Below the pieces are notes generated by a model. That model made no database searches, was not told the DNA's origin, and was given only the letters and a program-made list of their open reading frames with translations. A stretch of DNA of 64,000 bases from Cronobacter dublinensis subsp. dublinensis LMG 23823 (GTDB lineage: Bacteria; Pseudomonadota; Gammaproteobacteria; Enterobacterales; Enterobacteriaceae), in assembly GCF_001277235.1 (NCBI RefSeq), contig NZ_CP012266.1, positions 3,286,001-3,350,000 of the forward strand. The letters run 5' to 3'. The translations under genes and the position numbers were made by a program. Below, piece by piece: positions 42,159 to 51,118 of this stretch; positions within the stretch are counted from its first letter, which is position 1, and each line of letters begins with the position of its first letter.

Positions 42159-42928
42159 GGTTTGGTCTCCTCCTGCGCAGGCGCGCCGTCTTTCCCGGCC
42201 GGGGCAGCGTTCTCTTTCTGTGCGTCGCCCGCGCTGTGGCTGTTGTCCTGAATATAGCCGCCCGCGCTTTTGCGGGTGGAGAGCTGGCGTTCGATATCCG
42301 TCAGGTTTTCAAGCTTGCGGGTGGTGAGCTCAAGCTCAGTGCGCAGGTGGCGCTGCTGCTCGCGCAGGGCGTCCAGCTCGCTGTCGGCGCTTTGCTGAAG
42401 CTTGCTGTAACGCCCGCGCTCATCAGACAGCGCCAGCTGCGCGGCCTGGCCGTCGCGCCAGGCTTCATACAGCGGACGCACATGCGCCGGAATGTTGCCT
42501 GCGGTAGCGCCAAGCGTGGTGAGATAGCTGCGACGCTCGGCGGGCGTAATGCGCGCGTTCGCCAGTAAAATGCCGCGCCGAAAGGCGTGCTGCCAGGTTT
42601 CATCGGGGAAGCGGCGCGCCTGAGCGCGCGCCTCGGCGGGCGCCAGACGCTCGGCGCAGTCCATGCCGCGCAGCCAGAACAGCGGGTTGCTCTCGACATT
42701 CTGCCCGGAGAGCTGCCAGATGCCTGAACAGTCAGTGAACAGAAAATCCGCCAGCTGCTGCTCCGGCAGTTTCGGGTCGTGTTGTTTGATGTTAGTGGAG
42801 ACCGGGCTCTGCACGCAGCCCGCTAACAGGCAGGGCAACAGCGCTGAGCCTGCCAGCCTGCGAAGAGAGAAAAAGGTTGTGCCGCGCGCGCGCAGGTTGC
42901 GCCATGCGTTTACCAGACGTAAATTCAT
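42155..42928 (-). CDS. qseG: outer-membrane lipoprotein QseG
   Basis: Lipoprotein encoded between glrK and glrR that affects GlrK/QseE activity in enterobacteria. It is 257 aa. The signal ends in the lipobox LLAGC at about residue 38. The mature protein has a coiled-coil region around 165-215 (DALREQQRHLRTELELTTRK) and a low-complexity Ala/Pro/Glu C-terminus. The long N-terminus before the hydrophobic stretch leaves the start somewhat uncertain, but the ATG at 42928 overlaps the glrK stop by 4 nt, which favours it. Confidence 0.9.
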   Translation of the reverse strand: MNLRLVNAWRNLRARGTTFFSLRRLAGSALLPCLLAGCVQSPVSTNIKQHDPKLPEQQLADFLFTDCSGIWQLSGQNVESNPLFWLRGMDCAERLAPAEARAQARRFPDETWQHAFRRGILLANARITPAERRSYLTTLGATAGNIPAHVRPLYEAWRDGQAAQLALSDERGRYSKLQQSADSELDALREQQRHLRTELELTTRKLENLTDIERQLSTRKSAGGYIQDNSHSAGDAQKENAAPAGKDGAPAQEETKP

Positions 42929-44361
42929 TTTTTTAATCGTTCCGGGTCAAAGAGCGGTAATTCAATGCGAAAACAGACGTCGGTCGTGTCATCCTCGACC
43001 AGCCGCAGTTCGCCGTGCATACGTCGGATGCAATCCTGAGCGATGCTTAAGCCCAGGCCGCTGCCTTTCACCGCCCCTTTACGTTGATGGCTTCCCTGAT
43101 AAAAGGGCTCGAAAATCATCTCCCGCTCCGCCTCAGGAATAGGCGTGCCGGTATTCGCCACCTCAATACATAGCGTATTGCCCTGACGGCGGCTTCGCAG
43201 ATAAATGGTACCGGATTCGCGTCCGTAGTGCACCGCATTGGAATAGAGATTATCCAGCACGCTCATTAGCAGCATCGGCTCCGCCAGACAGGCGTCTGCG
43301 ACAAGCGACACCTCGGTATGCATCATTTTAGCCCGCGCCGGGAGACTGTGTGAGGTCATCACGATGTCCACCAGCGGGGCGAGCTCGACTTTCTCAAGCT
43401 CCACCGCCCCGCCCGCCAGTTTACGGTTGTAATCAAGGAGTTGTTCTATCAGCGTTTGCAGATTACGGCTGCTGGTATCGAGGATCTCCACTACTTCGCG
43501 CTGCTCCGCGGTGAGCGGCCCGACGACCTGATCGGCCAGCAGCTCGGTGCCTTCGCGCATGCTGGCGAGCGGCGTTTTTAATTCATGAGAGATATGGCGC
43601 AGGAACTGGTGCCGCTGCGACTCAAGCCACGCGAGGCGCTCGCTCAACCAGATAATACGCTGGCCTACCGAGCGTAGTTCGCGCGGGCCTTTGAACATCA
43701 TCGTGGCGCCGAGCGATTTCCCCTCGCCCAGCCGGTTGATCATCCGCTCAATCCCCTTCACCGGGCCGATAATCATGCGAGTAAAGAGCAATACCAGCGC
43801 GAGGCTCGCCAGAAAGAGCGCCAGCGCCTGCCAGCCGAACAGCTGACCGCGCGCGGCGATCTCCTGCTGGAGCTGCTGCCCGCGGGCGTAAATCACGGCG
43901 CGGGTCGCCTGCACCAGCCGGGTATTGGTATCGGCGAACGCTTCAAGGCGCGCCGCGGCGTCCGGCTTCGGGCCGCTATTGTGGCACTGGAGTTGCGCCA
44001 GCTCCACGAGGCTCTGGCGCAACGCCTTATAAAGCCGGGCGTCCGGCAATACGCTCGCCTGCGCCTCCAGCATGCGCGAGTAACGCTGGCGCTGGCTTTC
44101 ATAGACTTTGGCAAGCGTGAGGTCGTCCAGCACACAGTACTGGCGATAGCTGCGCTCCATTTCGAGCGCGATATTGGTCATCGCCTCGCTGCGCCGGGCG
44201 TCCATCTGGGTGAGCGTGTTGGTTTGCGCCGCCTGGGCGCTTAACGTGTTGAGGCTCTGCCACGCCTGCCAGGCGAGAAACAGCAGCGGCACCATCACCA
44301 GTAAAAAGGCCATCATGACCAGTTGGCGAAGCGAGCGGGGAAAAGCGGGCCAGCGTTTCAC
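42925..44361 (-). CDS. glrK: sensor histidine kinase GlrK (QseE)
   Basis: Membrane sensor kinase for GlrR. I place the start at the GTG at 44361, giving 478 aa beginning MKRWPAFPRSLRQLVMMAFL as in E. coli (475 aa). An in-frame ATG at 44442 would run through the glmY terminator. Spans are at about 13-33 and 176-195, flanking a periplasmic domain. A HAMP region follows. The phosphorylated histidine is H259 (RHISHELKTPLAS). The ATPase N-box is DNLYSNAVHYG and the G-box is GSGLGLSIAQD. First gene of glrK-qseG-glrR. Confidence 0.96.
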   Translation of the reverse strand: MKRWPAFPRSLRQLVMMAFLLVMVPLLFLAWQAWQSLNTLSAQAAQTNTLTQMDARRSEAMTNIALEMERSYRQYCVLDDLTLAKVYESQRQRYSRMLEAQASVLPDARLYKALRQSLVELAQLQCHNSGPKPDAAARLEAFADTNTRLVQATRAVIYARGQQLQQEIAARGQLFGWQALALFLASLALVLLFTRMIIGPVKGIERMINRLGEGKSLGATMMFKGPRELRSVGQRIIWLSERLAWLESQRHQFLRHISHELKTPLASMREGTELLADQVVGPLTAEQREVVEILDTSSRNLQTLIEQLLDYNRKLAGGAVELEKVELAPLVDIVMTSHSLPARAKMMHTEVSLVADACLAEPMLLMSVLDNLYSNAVHYGRESGTIYLRSRRQGNTLCIEVANTGTPIPEAEREMIFEPFYQGSHQRKGAVKGSGLGLSIAQDCIRRMHGELRLVEDDTTDVCFRIELPLFDPERLKK

Positions 44362-44430
44362 GGCGTTATCCCGGGGTGATTGCAAAAGCCTGATGCTAAC
44401 CGAGAGGAGCGGTTGTGCAAAGCCAAACGC

Positions 44431-44623
44431 AAAAAACAGCAAAGGCAGGGGATGAACCCTGCCTTTGTGATGGAATCAGGCGGTGCCTTACTCAACGTGT
44501 CGCCCGGGTTCTGAAATAGCATCGCTATGATCAGCAGTTGGACGGCAGGCACCTTTGAGTGCGTCATTCGAGGTTTATGTAGCGCTCGCTAAGGGGCTGA
44601 CATAAGAAGGTGAATGAGCCACT
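44431..44623 (-). ncRNA. glmY: small regulatory RNA GlmY
   Basis: GlmY raises GlmS (glucosamine-6-phosphate synthase) synthesis by titrating the adaptor RapZ away from the sister RNA GlmZ. The minus strand begins AGTGGCTCATTCACC and contains TTATGTCAGCCCCTT and GCTACATAAA, matching my recollection of E. coli GlmY. The 3' end is a perfect stem AAAGGCAGGG/CCCTGCCTTT (44466-44441), followed by a T-run at 44436-44431. The length of about 193 nt is close to the E. coli primary RNA (about 184). It lies between purL and glrK as in E. coli. Confidence 0.9.
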
Positions 44624-44630
44624 GGTTAAT

Positions 44631-44650
44631 ATTATGCAGTAACCGTGCCA
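44631..44650 (-). promoter_or_regulatory. overlapping sigma-54 and sigma-70 promoters of glmY
   Basis: TGGCAC-GGTTA-CTGCA (44650-44635) fits the sigma-54 -24/-12 pattern. CATAAT (44636-44631) overlaps the -12 element and fits a sigma-70 -10. The spacing to the GlmY 5' end at 44623 suits both. Overlapping promoters of the two types have been described for glmY in E. coli. Confidence 0.8.
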
Positions 44651-44738
44651 GCTTTACCACATAAATCATAAGTTGCTGTTATGAAAGCATTTTAAATATA
44701 TGAAGTCGATCAAGATCTTGTATTCTTTTTCGCCGGAG

Positions 44739-44852
44739 TGTCGCTAAAAGCCAACACTTCCCCCGCTGCTTTTTATGCGTCATATAAATCAATAACTTAA
44801 ATGTCGCAAATCAGAGACACCCCGATCCGGCCGCTGTCGCAATTTACCGACA
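44739..44852. promoter_or_regulatory. three GlrR activator sites upstream of glmY
   Basis: TGTC-N10-GACA is the GlrR motif. Exact copies lie at 44802-44819 and 44835-44852. A third, TGTC-N10-AACA, lies at 44739-44756 with one mismatch. They sit about 115-230 nt upstream of the glmY start, as expected for enhancer sites of a sigma-54 promoter. Confidence 0.8.
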
Positions 44853-44885
44853 CTGACCGTAATCAAACAGAATTGGGGTGGCCGC

Positions 44886-44915
44886 CAAAAGAAAAAGGCC
44901 TCTTGCGAGGCCTTT
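44886..44915 (-). terminator. intrinsic terminator downstream of purL
   Basis: On the minus strand AAAGGCCTC (44915-44907), GCAA, GAGGCCTTT (44902-44894) and then TTCTTTT. A perfect 9-bp stem with a GNRA-type loop, 24 nt after the purL stop. Confidence 0.87.
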
Positions 44916-44939
44916 ACAGAAGTTAAACGGGTACAGAGG

Positions 44940-47900
44940 TTAACCGAGCTGCTTACGCGCGTTGCGGAAGATGCGCATCCACGGGCTGTCCTCGCCCCAG
45001 TTCGCCGGGTGCCAGGAGTTCGCCACCGTGCGGAACACGCGCTCCGGGTGCGGCATCATAATCGTGACGCGCCCGCTTTCGGTGGTCACGGCGGTAATAC
45101 CATTCGGCGAGCCGTTCGGGTTCGCCGGGTAGGTCTCCGTCACCGCGCCGAAGTTATCGATGTAGCGCAGCGCCACCAGGCCTTTGCTCTCAAGCGCCGC
45201 CAGATGCGCCGCGTCGCGCACTTCCACGCGGCCTTCGCCGTGGGAAACTGCGATCGGCATATGGGAGCCGGTCATGCCATCAAGCAGCAGCGACGGGCTG
45301 GCGGTCACTTCCACCAGGCTGAAGCGCGCTTCGAAGCGATCAGACTGGTTACGCACAAAGCGCGGCCACAGTTCGCTGCCGGGAATAAGCTCGCGCAGAT
45401 TGGACATCATCTGACAGCCGTTACAGACGCCGAGCGCCAGGGTCTGCGGACGGTGGAAGAACTCGATGAACTCGTCGCGCACGCGGTCGTTGAACAGGAT
45501 GGATTTCGCCCAGCCTTCGCCCGCGCCCAGCACGTCGCCGTAGGAGAAGCCGCCGCACGCCACCAGCGTGTGGAAATCGCCGAGGCCGCGACGCCCCGCG
45601 AGCAGATCGCTCATATGCACGTCGATGGCGTCAAAGCCCGCGCGGTGGAATGCCGCCGCCATCTCCACGTGAGAGTTCACGCCCTGCTCGCGCAGCACGG
45701 CCACTTTCGGGCGCGCGCCGGTCGCGATAAACGGCGCCGCGATATCGTCTTTAAGATCGAAGGTCAGTTTGACGTTCAGGCCCGGATCGTTGTCATTGGC
45801 TTTCGCCTGATGCTCCTGATCGGCGCACTCCGGGTTGTCGCGCAGGCGCTGCATCTGCCAGGTCGTTTCCGCCCACCACATGCGAAGCTGAGTGCGGCTT
45901 TCGCTGTACACCACGTTATCGCCTGCGGTCAGGGTGAAACGATCCCCCGCCACCGCTTTGCCGAGGTAGTGCGTGCACTCGCCAAGACCGTGGTCTTTAA
46001 GCACGCGCTCGACCTGCTCGCGCTCGGCGGCGGCAATCTGGATAACCGCGCCAAGCTCTTCGTTAAAGAGCGCGGCCAGCGCATCGTCCCCCAGCGCCGC
46101 GATATCCGCCTCGATACCGCAGTGGCCCGCGAACGCCATTTCGGCAAGCGTCACCAGCAGGCCGCCGTCGCCGCGGTCGTGGTAGGCCAGCAGTTTACGC
46201 TGCGCCACCAGCGCCTGAATGGCGTCGTAGAAGCATTTCAGCTGACCTGCGTCGCGCACGTCGGCCGGTTTGTCGCCAAGCTGGCGATAAACCTGCGCCA
46301 GCGCCGTCGCGCCGAGCGCGTTATGGCCGTTGCCGAGATCGATAAACAGCAGCGCGTTATCTTCGGTCGTCAGTTCCGGCGTTACGGTGCGGCGCACGTC
46401 TTCCACGCGGGCGAACGCAGAGATAACCAGCGACAGCGGCGAGGTCATCTCGCGCTGCTCGCCATCCTGCTGCCAGCGGGTTTTCATCGACATCGAATCT
46501 TTGCCGACCGGAATGGTCAGGCCGAGTTGCGGACAAAGCTCTTCGCCGACCGCTTTCACCGCCTCGTAGAGACCGGCGTCTTCCCCAGGATGCCCCGCCG
46601 CCACCATCCAGTTGGCGGAGAGCTTCAGGCGTTTGATATCGCCAATCTGCGTCGCGGCGATGTTAGTCAGCGCTTCGCCCACCGCCAGACGGGCAGAGGC
46701 GGCGAAGTCCAGCAGCGCCACCGGCGCGCGTTCGCCTATCGCCATCGCTTCGCCGTAGTAGCTGTCGAGGCTCGCGGTTGTGACCGCGCAGTTGGCCACC
46801 GGGACCTGCCACGGGCCGACCATCTGATCGCGCGCCACCATGCCGGTCACGGTGCGGTCACCGATGGTGACAAGGAAGGTTTTCTCCGCCACGGTCGGCA
46901 GATGCAGCACGCGTTTCACCGCGTCGGCAAGCGTAATGCCGGTGCGGTCGAACGGCTGACCGGCGGCCTGCAGGCGGGTGACGTCGCGGGTCATTTTCGG
47001 CGTTTTGCCGAGCAGAACGTCGAGCGGCATATCCACCGGCTGGTTGTCGAAATGGCGGTCGTTGAGGGTCAGGTGCAGTTCCTCGGTCGCCTCGCCGATA
47101 ACGGCGTAAGGCGCGCGCTCGCGGCGGCAGAGCTCGTCAAACAGCGCCAGCTGCTCCGGGGCGACCGCCAGCACGTAGCGCTCCTGGGATTCGTTACACC
47201 AGACTTCCAGCGGGCTCATGCCCGGCTCGTCGCTTAAAATATCGCGCAGCTCGAAGCGTCCGCCGCGCCCGCCATCGCTCACCAGCTCCGGCATGGCGTT
47301 AGAGAGACCGCCCGCGCCGACGTCATGAATAAACACGATAGGGTTGGCGTCGCCCAGCTGCCAGCAGCGGTCGATCACTTCCTGACAGCGGCGCTCCATT
47401 TCCGGGTTGTCGCGCTGTACCGAGGCGAAATCGAGATCGGCATCCGACTGGCCGGACGCCATTGAGGACGCCGCGCCGCCGCCGAGGCCGATATTCATCG
47501 CCGGGCCGCCGAGCACAATGAGCTTCGCGCCTGGCGGAATGTCGCCTTTCTGCACGTGGTCAGCGCGAATGTTGCCGATGCCGCCTGCGAGCATGATCGG
47601 CTTGTGATAACCGCGCAGCTCTTCGCCGTTGTGGCTCGCGACTTTCTCTTCATAAGTACGGAAGTAACCGTTCAGCGCCGGGCGGCCAAATTCGTTGTTA
47701 AACGCCGCGCCGCCGAGCGGGCCGTCGGTCATGATGTCGAGCGCGGTGACAATGCGATCCGGCTTGCCGAAATCTTCTTCCCAGGGCTGCTCAAAGCCCG
47801 GAATACGCAGGTTCGAGACGGAAAAACCCACCAGCCCCGCTTTTGGCTTCGCGCCGCGGCCCGTCGCGCCTTCGTCGCGGATTTCGCCGCCGGAGCCCGT

Positions 47901-48830
47901 CGCCGCACCCGGCCACGGTGAAATGGCGGTCGGGTGGTTATGCGTTTCCACTTTCATCAGGATATGCGCCGGCTCCTGATGGAAGCTGTAGCGGCCCGCC
48001 TCGTGGTCAGCATAGAAACGACCCACCGATGAGCCTTCCATGACCGCCGCGTTGTCTTTATAAGCGGAGAGCACGAAGTTCGGCGTCCTCTCGAAGGTGT
48101 TTTTAATCATTTTAAACAGCGATTTCGGCTGTTTTTCGCCGTCGATAACCCAGTCGGCGTTAAAGATTTTATGGCGGCAGTGCTCGGAGTTGGCCTGCGC
48201 GAACATATAGAGCTCGATATCGTTCGGGTTGCGCCCCAGGCGGGTGAAGGCGTCATGCAGGTAGTCGATTTCATCTTCCGCGAGCGCCAGCCCCAGACGC
48301 ACGTTGGCTTCAGCCAGCGCCTGGCGGCCCTGCCCCAGAAGATCCACGCTCTGCACCGGCGCGGGCTCGTGGTGTGAGAACAGCTGGGCGGCGTCTTCCA
48401 GCGCGCCGAAGACGGTCTCCATCATGCGGTCGTGCAGCACAGCGGCAATCTGCTGCCAGGCGTCATTGCCTGCGGTCGCGTCGGCGTCAATGTAATACGC
48501 CACGCCGCGCTCCAGGCGTTTGATCTGGCCGAGCCCGCAGTTGTGGGCGATATCCGTCGCTTTAGAGGACCAGGGAGAGATGGTGCCGGGACGCGGCGTG
48601 ACCAGCAGCAGGCGGCCAGTCGGGGCGTGGCCCGCAAGGCTCGGGCCATATTTCAGCAGGCGCTCAAGGCGCGCGTGCGCTTCGGCATTCAGCGGTGCGG
48701 CGAGGTCAGCAAAATGAACATACTCGGCATAAATGGTTTTCACCGGGAGGTGAGCGTCTTTAAAACGAGCCAGCAGTTTGTTAATACGAAATGCCGACAG
48801 AGCGGGCGAACCACGCAGAATTTCCATCAT
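44940..48830 (-). CDS. purL: phosphoribosylformylglycinamidine synthase
   Basis: Large-type FGAM synthase of purine synthesis. From the ATG at 48830 (MMEILRGSPALSAFRINKLL) it is 1296 aa (E. coli 1295). It carries an N-terminal PurS-like domain, two AIRS-like synthase halves and a C-terminal glutaminase (about 1040-1296) with nucleophile C1136 in LGVCNGCQMM. An in-frame ATG at 48896 would add 22 residues but has no homologous support. A PurR-like operator lies at 48918-48933 and a terminator follows. Confidence 0.98.
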   Translation of the reverse strand: MMEILRGSPALSAFRINKLLARFKDAHLPVKTIYAEYVHFADLAAPLNAEAHARLERLLKYGPSLAGHAPTGRLLLVTPRPGTISPWSSKATDIAHNCGLGQIKRLERGVAYYIDADATAGNDAWQQIAAVLHDRMMETVFGALEDAAQLFSHHEPAPVQSVDLLGQGRQALAEANVRLGLALAEDEIDYLHDAFTRLGRNPNDIELYMFAQANSEHCRHKIFNADWVIDGEKQPKSLFKMIKNTFERTPNFVLSAYKDNAAVMEGSSVGRFYADHEAGRYSFHQEPAHILMKVETHNHPTAISPWPGAATGSGGEIRDEGATGRGAKPKAGLVGFSVSNLRIPGFEQPWEEDFGKPDRIVTALDIMTDGPLGGAAFNNEFGRPALNGYFRTYEEKVASHNGEELRGYHKPIMLAGGIGNIRADHVQKGDIPPGAKLIVLGGPAMNIGLGGGAASSMASGQSDADLDFASVQRDNPEMERRCQEVIDRCWQLGDANPIVFIHDVGAGGLSNAMPELVSDGGRGGRFELRDILSDEPGMSPLEVWCNESQERYVLAVAPEQLALFDELCRRERAPYAVIGEATEELHLTLNDRHFDNQPVDMPLDVLLGKTPKMTRDVTRLQAAGQPFDRTGITLADAVKRVLHLPTVAEKTFLVTIGDRTVTGMVARDQMVGPWQVPVANCAVTTASLDSYYGEAMAIGERAPVALLDFAASARLAVGEALTNIAATQIGDIKRLKLSANWMVAAGHPGEDAGLYEAVKAVGEELCPQLGLTIPVGKDSMSMKTRWQQDGEQREMTSPLSLVISAFARVEDVRRTVTPELTTEDNALLFIDLGNGHNALGATALAQVYRQLGDKPADVRDAGQLKCFYDAIQALVAQRKLLAYHDRGDGGLLVTLAEMAFAGHCGIEADIAALGDDALAALFNEELGAVIQIAAAEREQVERVLKDHGLGECTHYLGKAVAGDRFTLTAGDNVVYSESRTQLRMWWAETTWQMQRLRDNPECADQEHQAKANDNDPGLNVKLTFDLKDDIAAPFIATGARPKVAVLREQGVNSHVEMAAAFHRAGFDAIDVHMSDLLAGRRGLGDFHTLVACGGFSYGDVLGAGEGWAKSILFNDRVRDEFIEFFHRPQTLALGVCNGCQMMSNLRELIPGSELWPRFVRNQSDRFEARFSLVEVTASPSLLLDGMTGSHMPIAVSHGEGRVEVRDAAHLAALESKGLVALRYIDNFGAVTETYPANPNGSPNGITAVTTESGRVTIMMPHPERVFRTVANSWHPANWGEDSPWMRIFRNARKQLG

Positions 48831-48917
48831 CAAGTCTCTCGTCTTCGAAGCGCCGGAGGGCACCTCATTGGGCGCAAGGGGGAAAACGGGCGTCATTATA
48901 GAGAATCCGGCGCGCTG

Positions 48918-48933
48918 ACGAAACCGTTTGCGT
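48918..48933. promoter_or_regulatory. PurR-like operator of purL
   Basis: ACGAAACCGTTTGCGT is a close match to the palindromic PurR operator consensus (ACGCAAACGTTTGCGT). It lies 88 nt before the purL ATG, where E. coli purL has its PurR site. Confidence 0.75.
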
Positions 48934-49097
48934 AGAAATAAAATCCTGCCGTCGCGTTAACGTTTGGTGTGACCAATTCCTGTAATTAGTTGCCAAGTGT
49001 CGCTTTGTTGCGCAAAATGCCGCTCCATGCCATTCAAACGAAACGGTTTATTAACGATTGTTCGCTGAGCCACGAGGCAACGCAGAGAATTAACTAA

Positions 49098-50657
49098 TTG
49101 AAAAAATTAAAGCTTAATTATCTGCTCATCGGCGTCGTTACCCTGCTGCTGGCAGTGGCCTTATGGCCGGCCATTCCCTGGTCCGGTAAAGCCGATAACC
49201 GTATCGCCGCAATTCAGGCGCGGGGGGTTTTGCGCGTCAGCACTATCGCCACGCCGCTGACCATGTACCGCGTCAATGAGTCTATCTCCGGGCTCGACTA
49301 CGAGCTAAGCCAGGCGTTTGCCGACTATCTGGGCGTTAAGCTCGAAGTCACCGTACGCCAGAATATCAACCAGCTGTTTGACGACCTCGACAATAACGAC
49401 GCCGATCTGCTCGCCGCCGGGCTGGTCTATAACGAAGACCGCAGCCAGCACTATCAGGCGGGGCCCATTTATTACTCGGTGTCGCAGCAGATGGTTTACC
49501 GCGTCGGCAGCCTGCGCCCGCGAAGCCTCGCCAGCATTAAAGACGATCAGCTCACCATCGCGCCGGGCCATGTGGCGCTCAGCGAGCTGCAACACCTGAA
49601 AGAGACCCGCTACCCGGATTTAAGCTGGCGCGTCGACCCGAAGCTCAGCAGTAACGATCTGATGCTGCTGGTGGCGCAGGGCAAACTCGATTACACCATC
49701 GCCGACTCGGTGGCCATCGGCCTCTTCCAGCGCGTACACCCGCAGCTGGCAGTGGCGCTGGATCTGAGCGACGAACAGCCGGTGACCTGGTTTAGCCGCC
49801 GCAGCAGCGATAACTCGCTCTCCGCCGCCCTGCTCGACTTCTTTAACCAGATTAACGAAGACGGCACGCTGGCGCGCCTTGAAGAGAAATACCTCGGCCA
49901 CGGCAACGACTTCGATTACGTCGATACCCGCAGTTTCCTGCGCGCCGTCGATAACGTGCTGCCGGATCTCCGCCCGTTGTTTGAGAAGTACGCCACCGAT
50001 ATTGACTGGCGGCTGCTGGCGGCGATTTCGTATCAGGAATCCCACTGGGACAGCCAGGCGACGTCGCCGACCGGCGTGCGCGGTCTGATGATGCTGACCC
50101 GCAATACGGCGCAAAGCCTGGGCCTGACCGACCGTTTAGACGCCGAGCAGAGCATCAGCGGCGGCGCGCGCTATCTGAAAGATATGATGGGCAAAGTGCC
50201 GGAAAGCGTGCCGGAAGAGGAGCGGATCTGGTTTGCGCTGGCGGCGTATAACATGGGCTACGCGCATATGCTGGACGCCCGCGCGTTAACGGCGAAGCAG
50301 AAAGGCAACCCGGACAGTTGGGCAGATGTGAAGCAACGGCTGCCGCTACTGAGCCAGCGGCCTTATTACAGCAAGCTGACCTACGGCTACGCGCGCGGCC
50401 ATGAAGCTTACGCCTATGTGGAGAATATTCGTAAATACCAGATAAGCCTGGTGGGGTATCTGCTGGAGAAAGAAAAACAGGCCGCCGCCGCGGCGCAGCC
50501 TAAGCTTGTGCAGCGCTACCCGACGGGCATCACGCCACAGGGTCTGTTCCCGTCGCCGTTTTCGCCGCTGCCTTTAGGGCCTTTTTCTCAAGCCGGCGCT
50601 GTCGGAAAAACGCACTCAGCATCGCCGAACACTCTGGTGCCATTATCCCCTCGATAA
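49098..50657 (+). CDS. mltF: membrane-bound lytic murein transglycosylase F
   Basis: Cleaves peptidoglycan glycan strands with 1,6-anhydro ends. It is 519 aa with a TTG start at 49098 and the E. coli-like N-terminus MKKLKLNYLLIGVVTLLLAV (hydrophobic signal). An SBP_bac_3-type domain covers about 42-265. The lysozyme-like domain follows with catalytic E314 in YQESHWDSQA, and GVRGLMML is canonical. The last 42 codons overlap tadA on the opposite strand by 128 nt. It is divergent from purL. Confidence 0.95.
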   Translation: MKKLKLNYLLIGVVTLLLAVALWPAIPWSGKADNRIAAIQARGVLRVSTIATPLTMYRVNESISGLDYELSQAFADYLGVKLEVTVRQNINQLFDDLDNNDADLLAAGLVYNEDRSQHYQAGPIYYSVSQQMVYRVGSLRPRSLASIKDDQLTIAPGHVALSELQHLKETRYPDLSWRVDPKLSSNDLMLLVAQGKLDYTIADSVAIGLFQRVHPQLAVALDLSDEQPVTWFSRRSSDNSLSAALLDFFNQINEDGTLARLEEKYLGHGNDFDYVDTRSFLRAVDNVLPDLRPLFEKYATDIDWRLLAAISYQESHWDSQATSPTGVRGLMMLTRNTAQSLGLTDRLDAEQSISGGARYLKDMMGKVPESVPEEERIWFALAAYNMGYAHMLDARALTAKQKGNPDSWADVKQRLPLLSQRPYYSKLTYGYARGHEAYAYVENIRKYQISLVGYLLEKEKQAAAAAQPKLVQRYPTGITPQGLFPSPFSPLPLGPFSQAGAVGKTHSASPNTLVPLSPR

Positions 50658-51051
50658 CCTGCACCTGATGATTCATGCCGGGGTGACCGGTGATATCCAT
50701 CAGCGAACCGACCGCGCCGGTTTTGGCGTCGCGCGCGCCGAACACCAGCGTGCCGATGCGCCCGTGTACCATCGCGCCCGCGCACATCACGCAGGGTTCG
50801 AGCGTTACATAGAGCGTGGTTTCCAGCAGGCGGTAGTTTTGCAGCACCAGCCCGCCCTGGCGCAGCGCCATGATCTCCGCGTGCGCGGTCGGATCGTGGC
50901 GGCCAATCGGCCGGTTCCAGCCTTCGCCAATCACCTGATTATCGTGCACCAGCACCGCCCCCACCGGCACCTCGCCCTCGTCCCAGGCGCGCTGCGCGAG
51001 CGTCAGCGCATGGCGCATCCAGTATTCATGGGTGAGTTCAGTCTGTGACAC
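50530..51051 (-). CDS. tadA: tRNA(Arg) adenosine-34 deaminase
   Basis: Deaminates A34 to inosine in the tRNA-Arg anticodon; an essential enzyme. I choose the GTG at 51051, which has GGAG 7 nt upstream and gives 173 aa starting MSQTELTHEYWMRH; E. coli TadA is 167 aa. Zinc ligands are H57, C87 and C90 (HAE and PCVMC), and the proton shuttle is E59. The C-terminus (LKAAAKTATGTDPVA) differs from E. coli and lies wholly within the overlap with mltF. It follows pgpC by 67 nt. Confidence 0.95.
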   Translation of the reverse strand: MSQTELTHEYWMRHALTLAQRAWDEGEVPVGAVLVHDNQVIGEGWNRPIGRHDPTAHAEIMALRQGGLVLQNYRLLETTLYVTLEPCVMCAGAMVHGRIGTLVFGARDAKTGAVGSLMDITGHPGMNHQVQVIEGIMAPECSAMLSAFFRQRRLEKKALKAAAKTATGTDPVA

Positions 51052-51118
51052 GGTGTTCTCCGGGAGTATAAGGCGGGCGGCATTATACACACCGTTTATG
51101 GGTTGCGAAACGCGCGCC

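Larger units (their letters stand above)
44362..44939. other. 578-base non-coding region holding glmY and its control sites
   Basis: From right to left on the minus strand it holds the purL terminator (44886-44915), GlrR-type sites (44739-44852), the glmY promoter (44631-44650), glmY itself (44431-44623) and a short leader to glrK. Each part is listed separately. I see no protein gene in it. Confidence 0.8.

Noticed and set aside
44362..44442. ATG-started longer GlrK
   Set aside because: The extra codons run through the glmY terminator; the GTG at 44361 gives the conserved N-terminus.
45009..47237. A 742-codon open frame on the plus strand
   Set aside because: It is antisense to purL, rich in Arg/His/Ala, with no family signature and no ribosome site or promoter.
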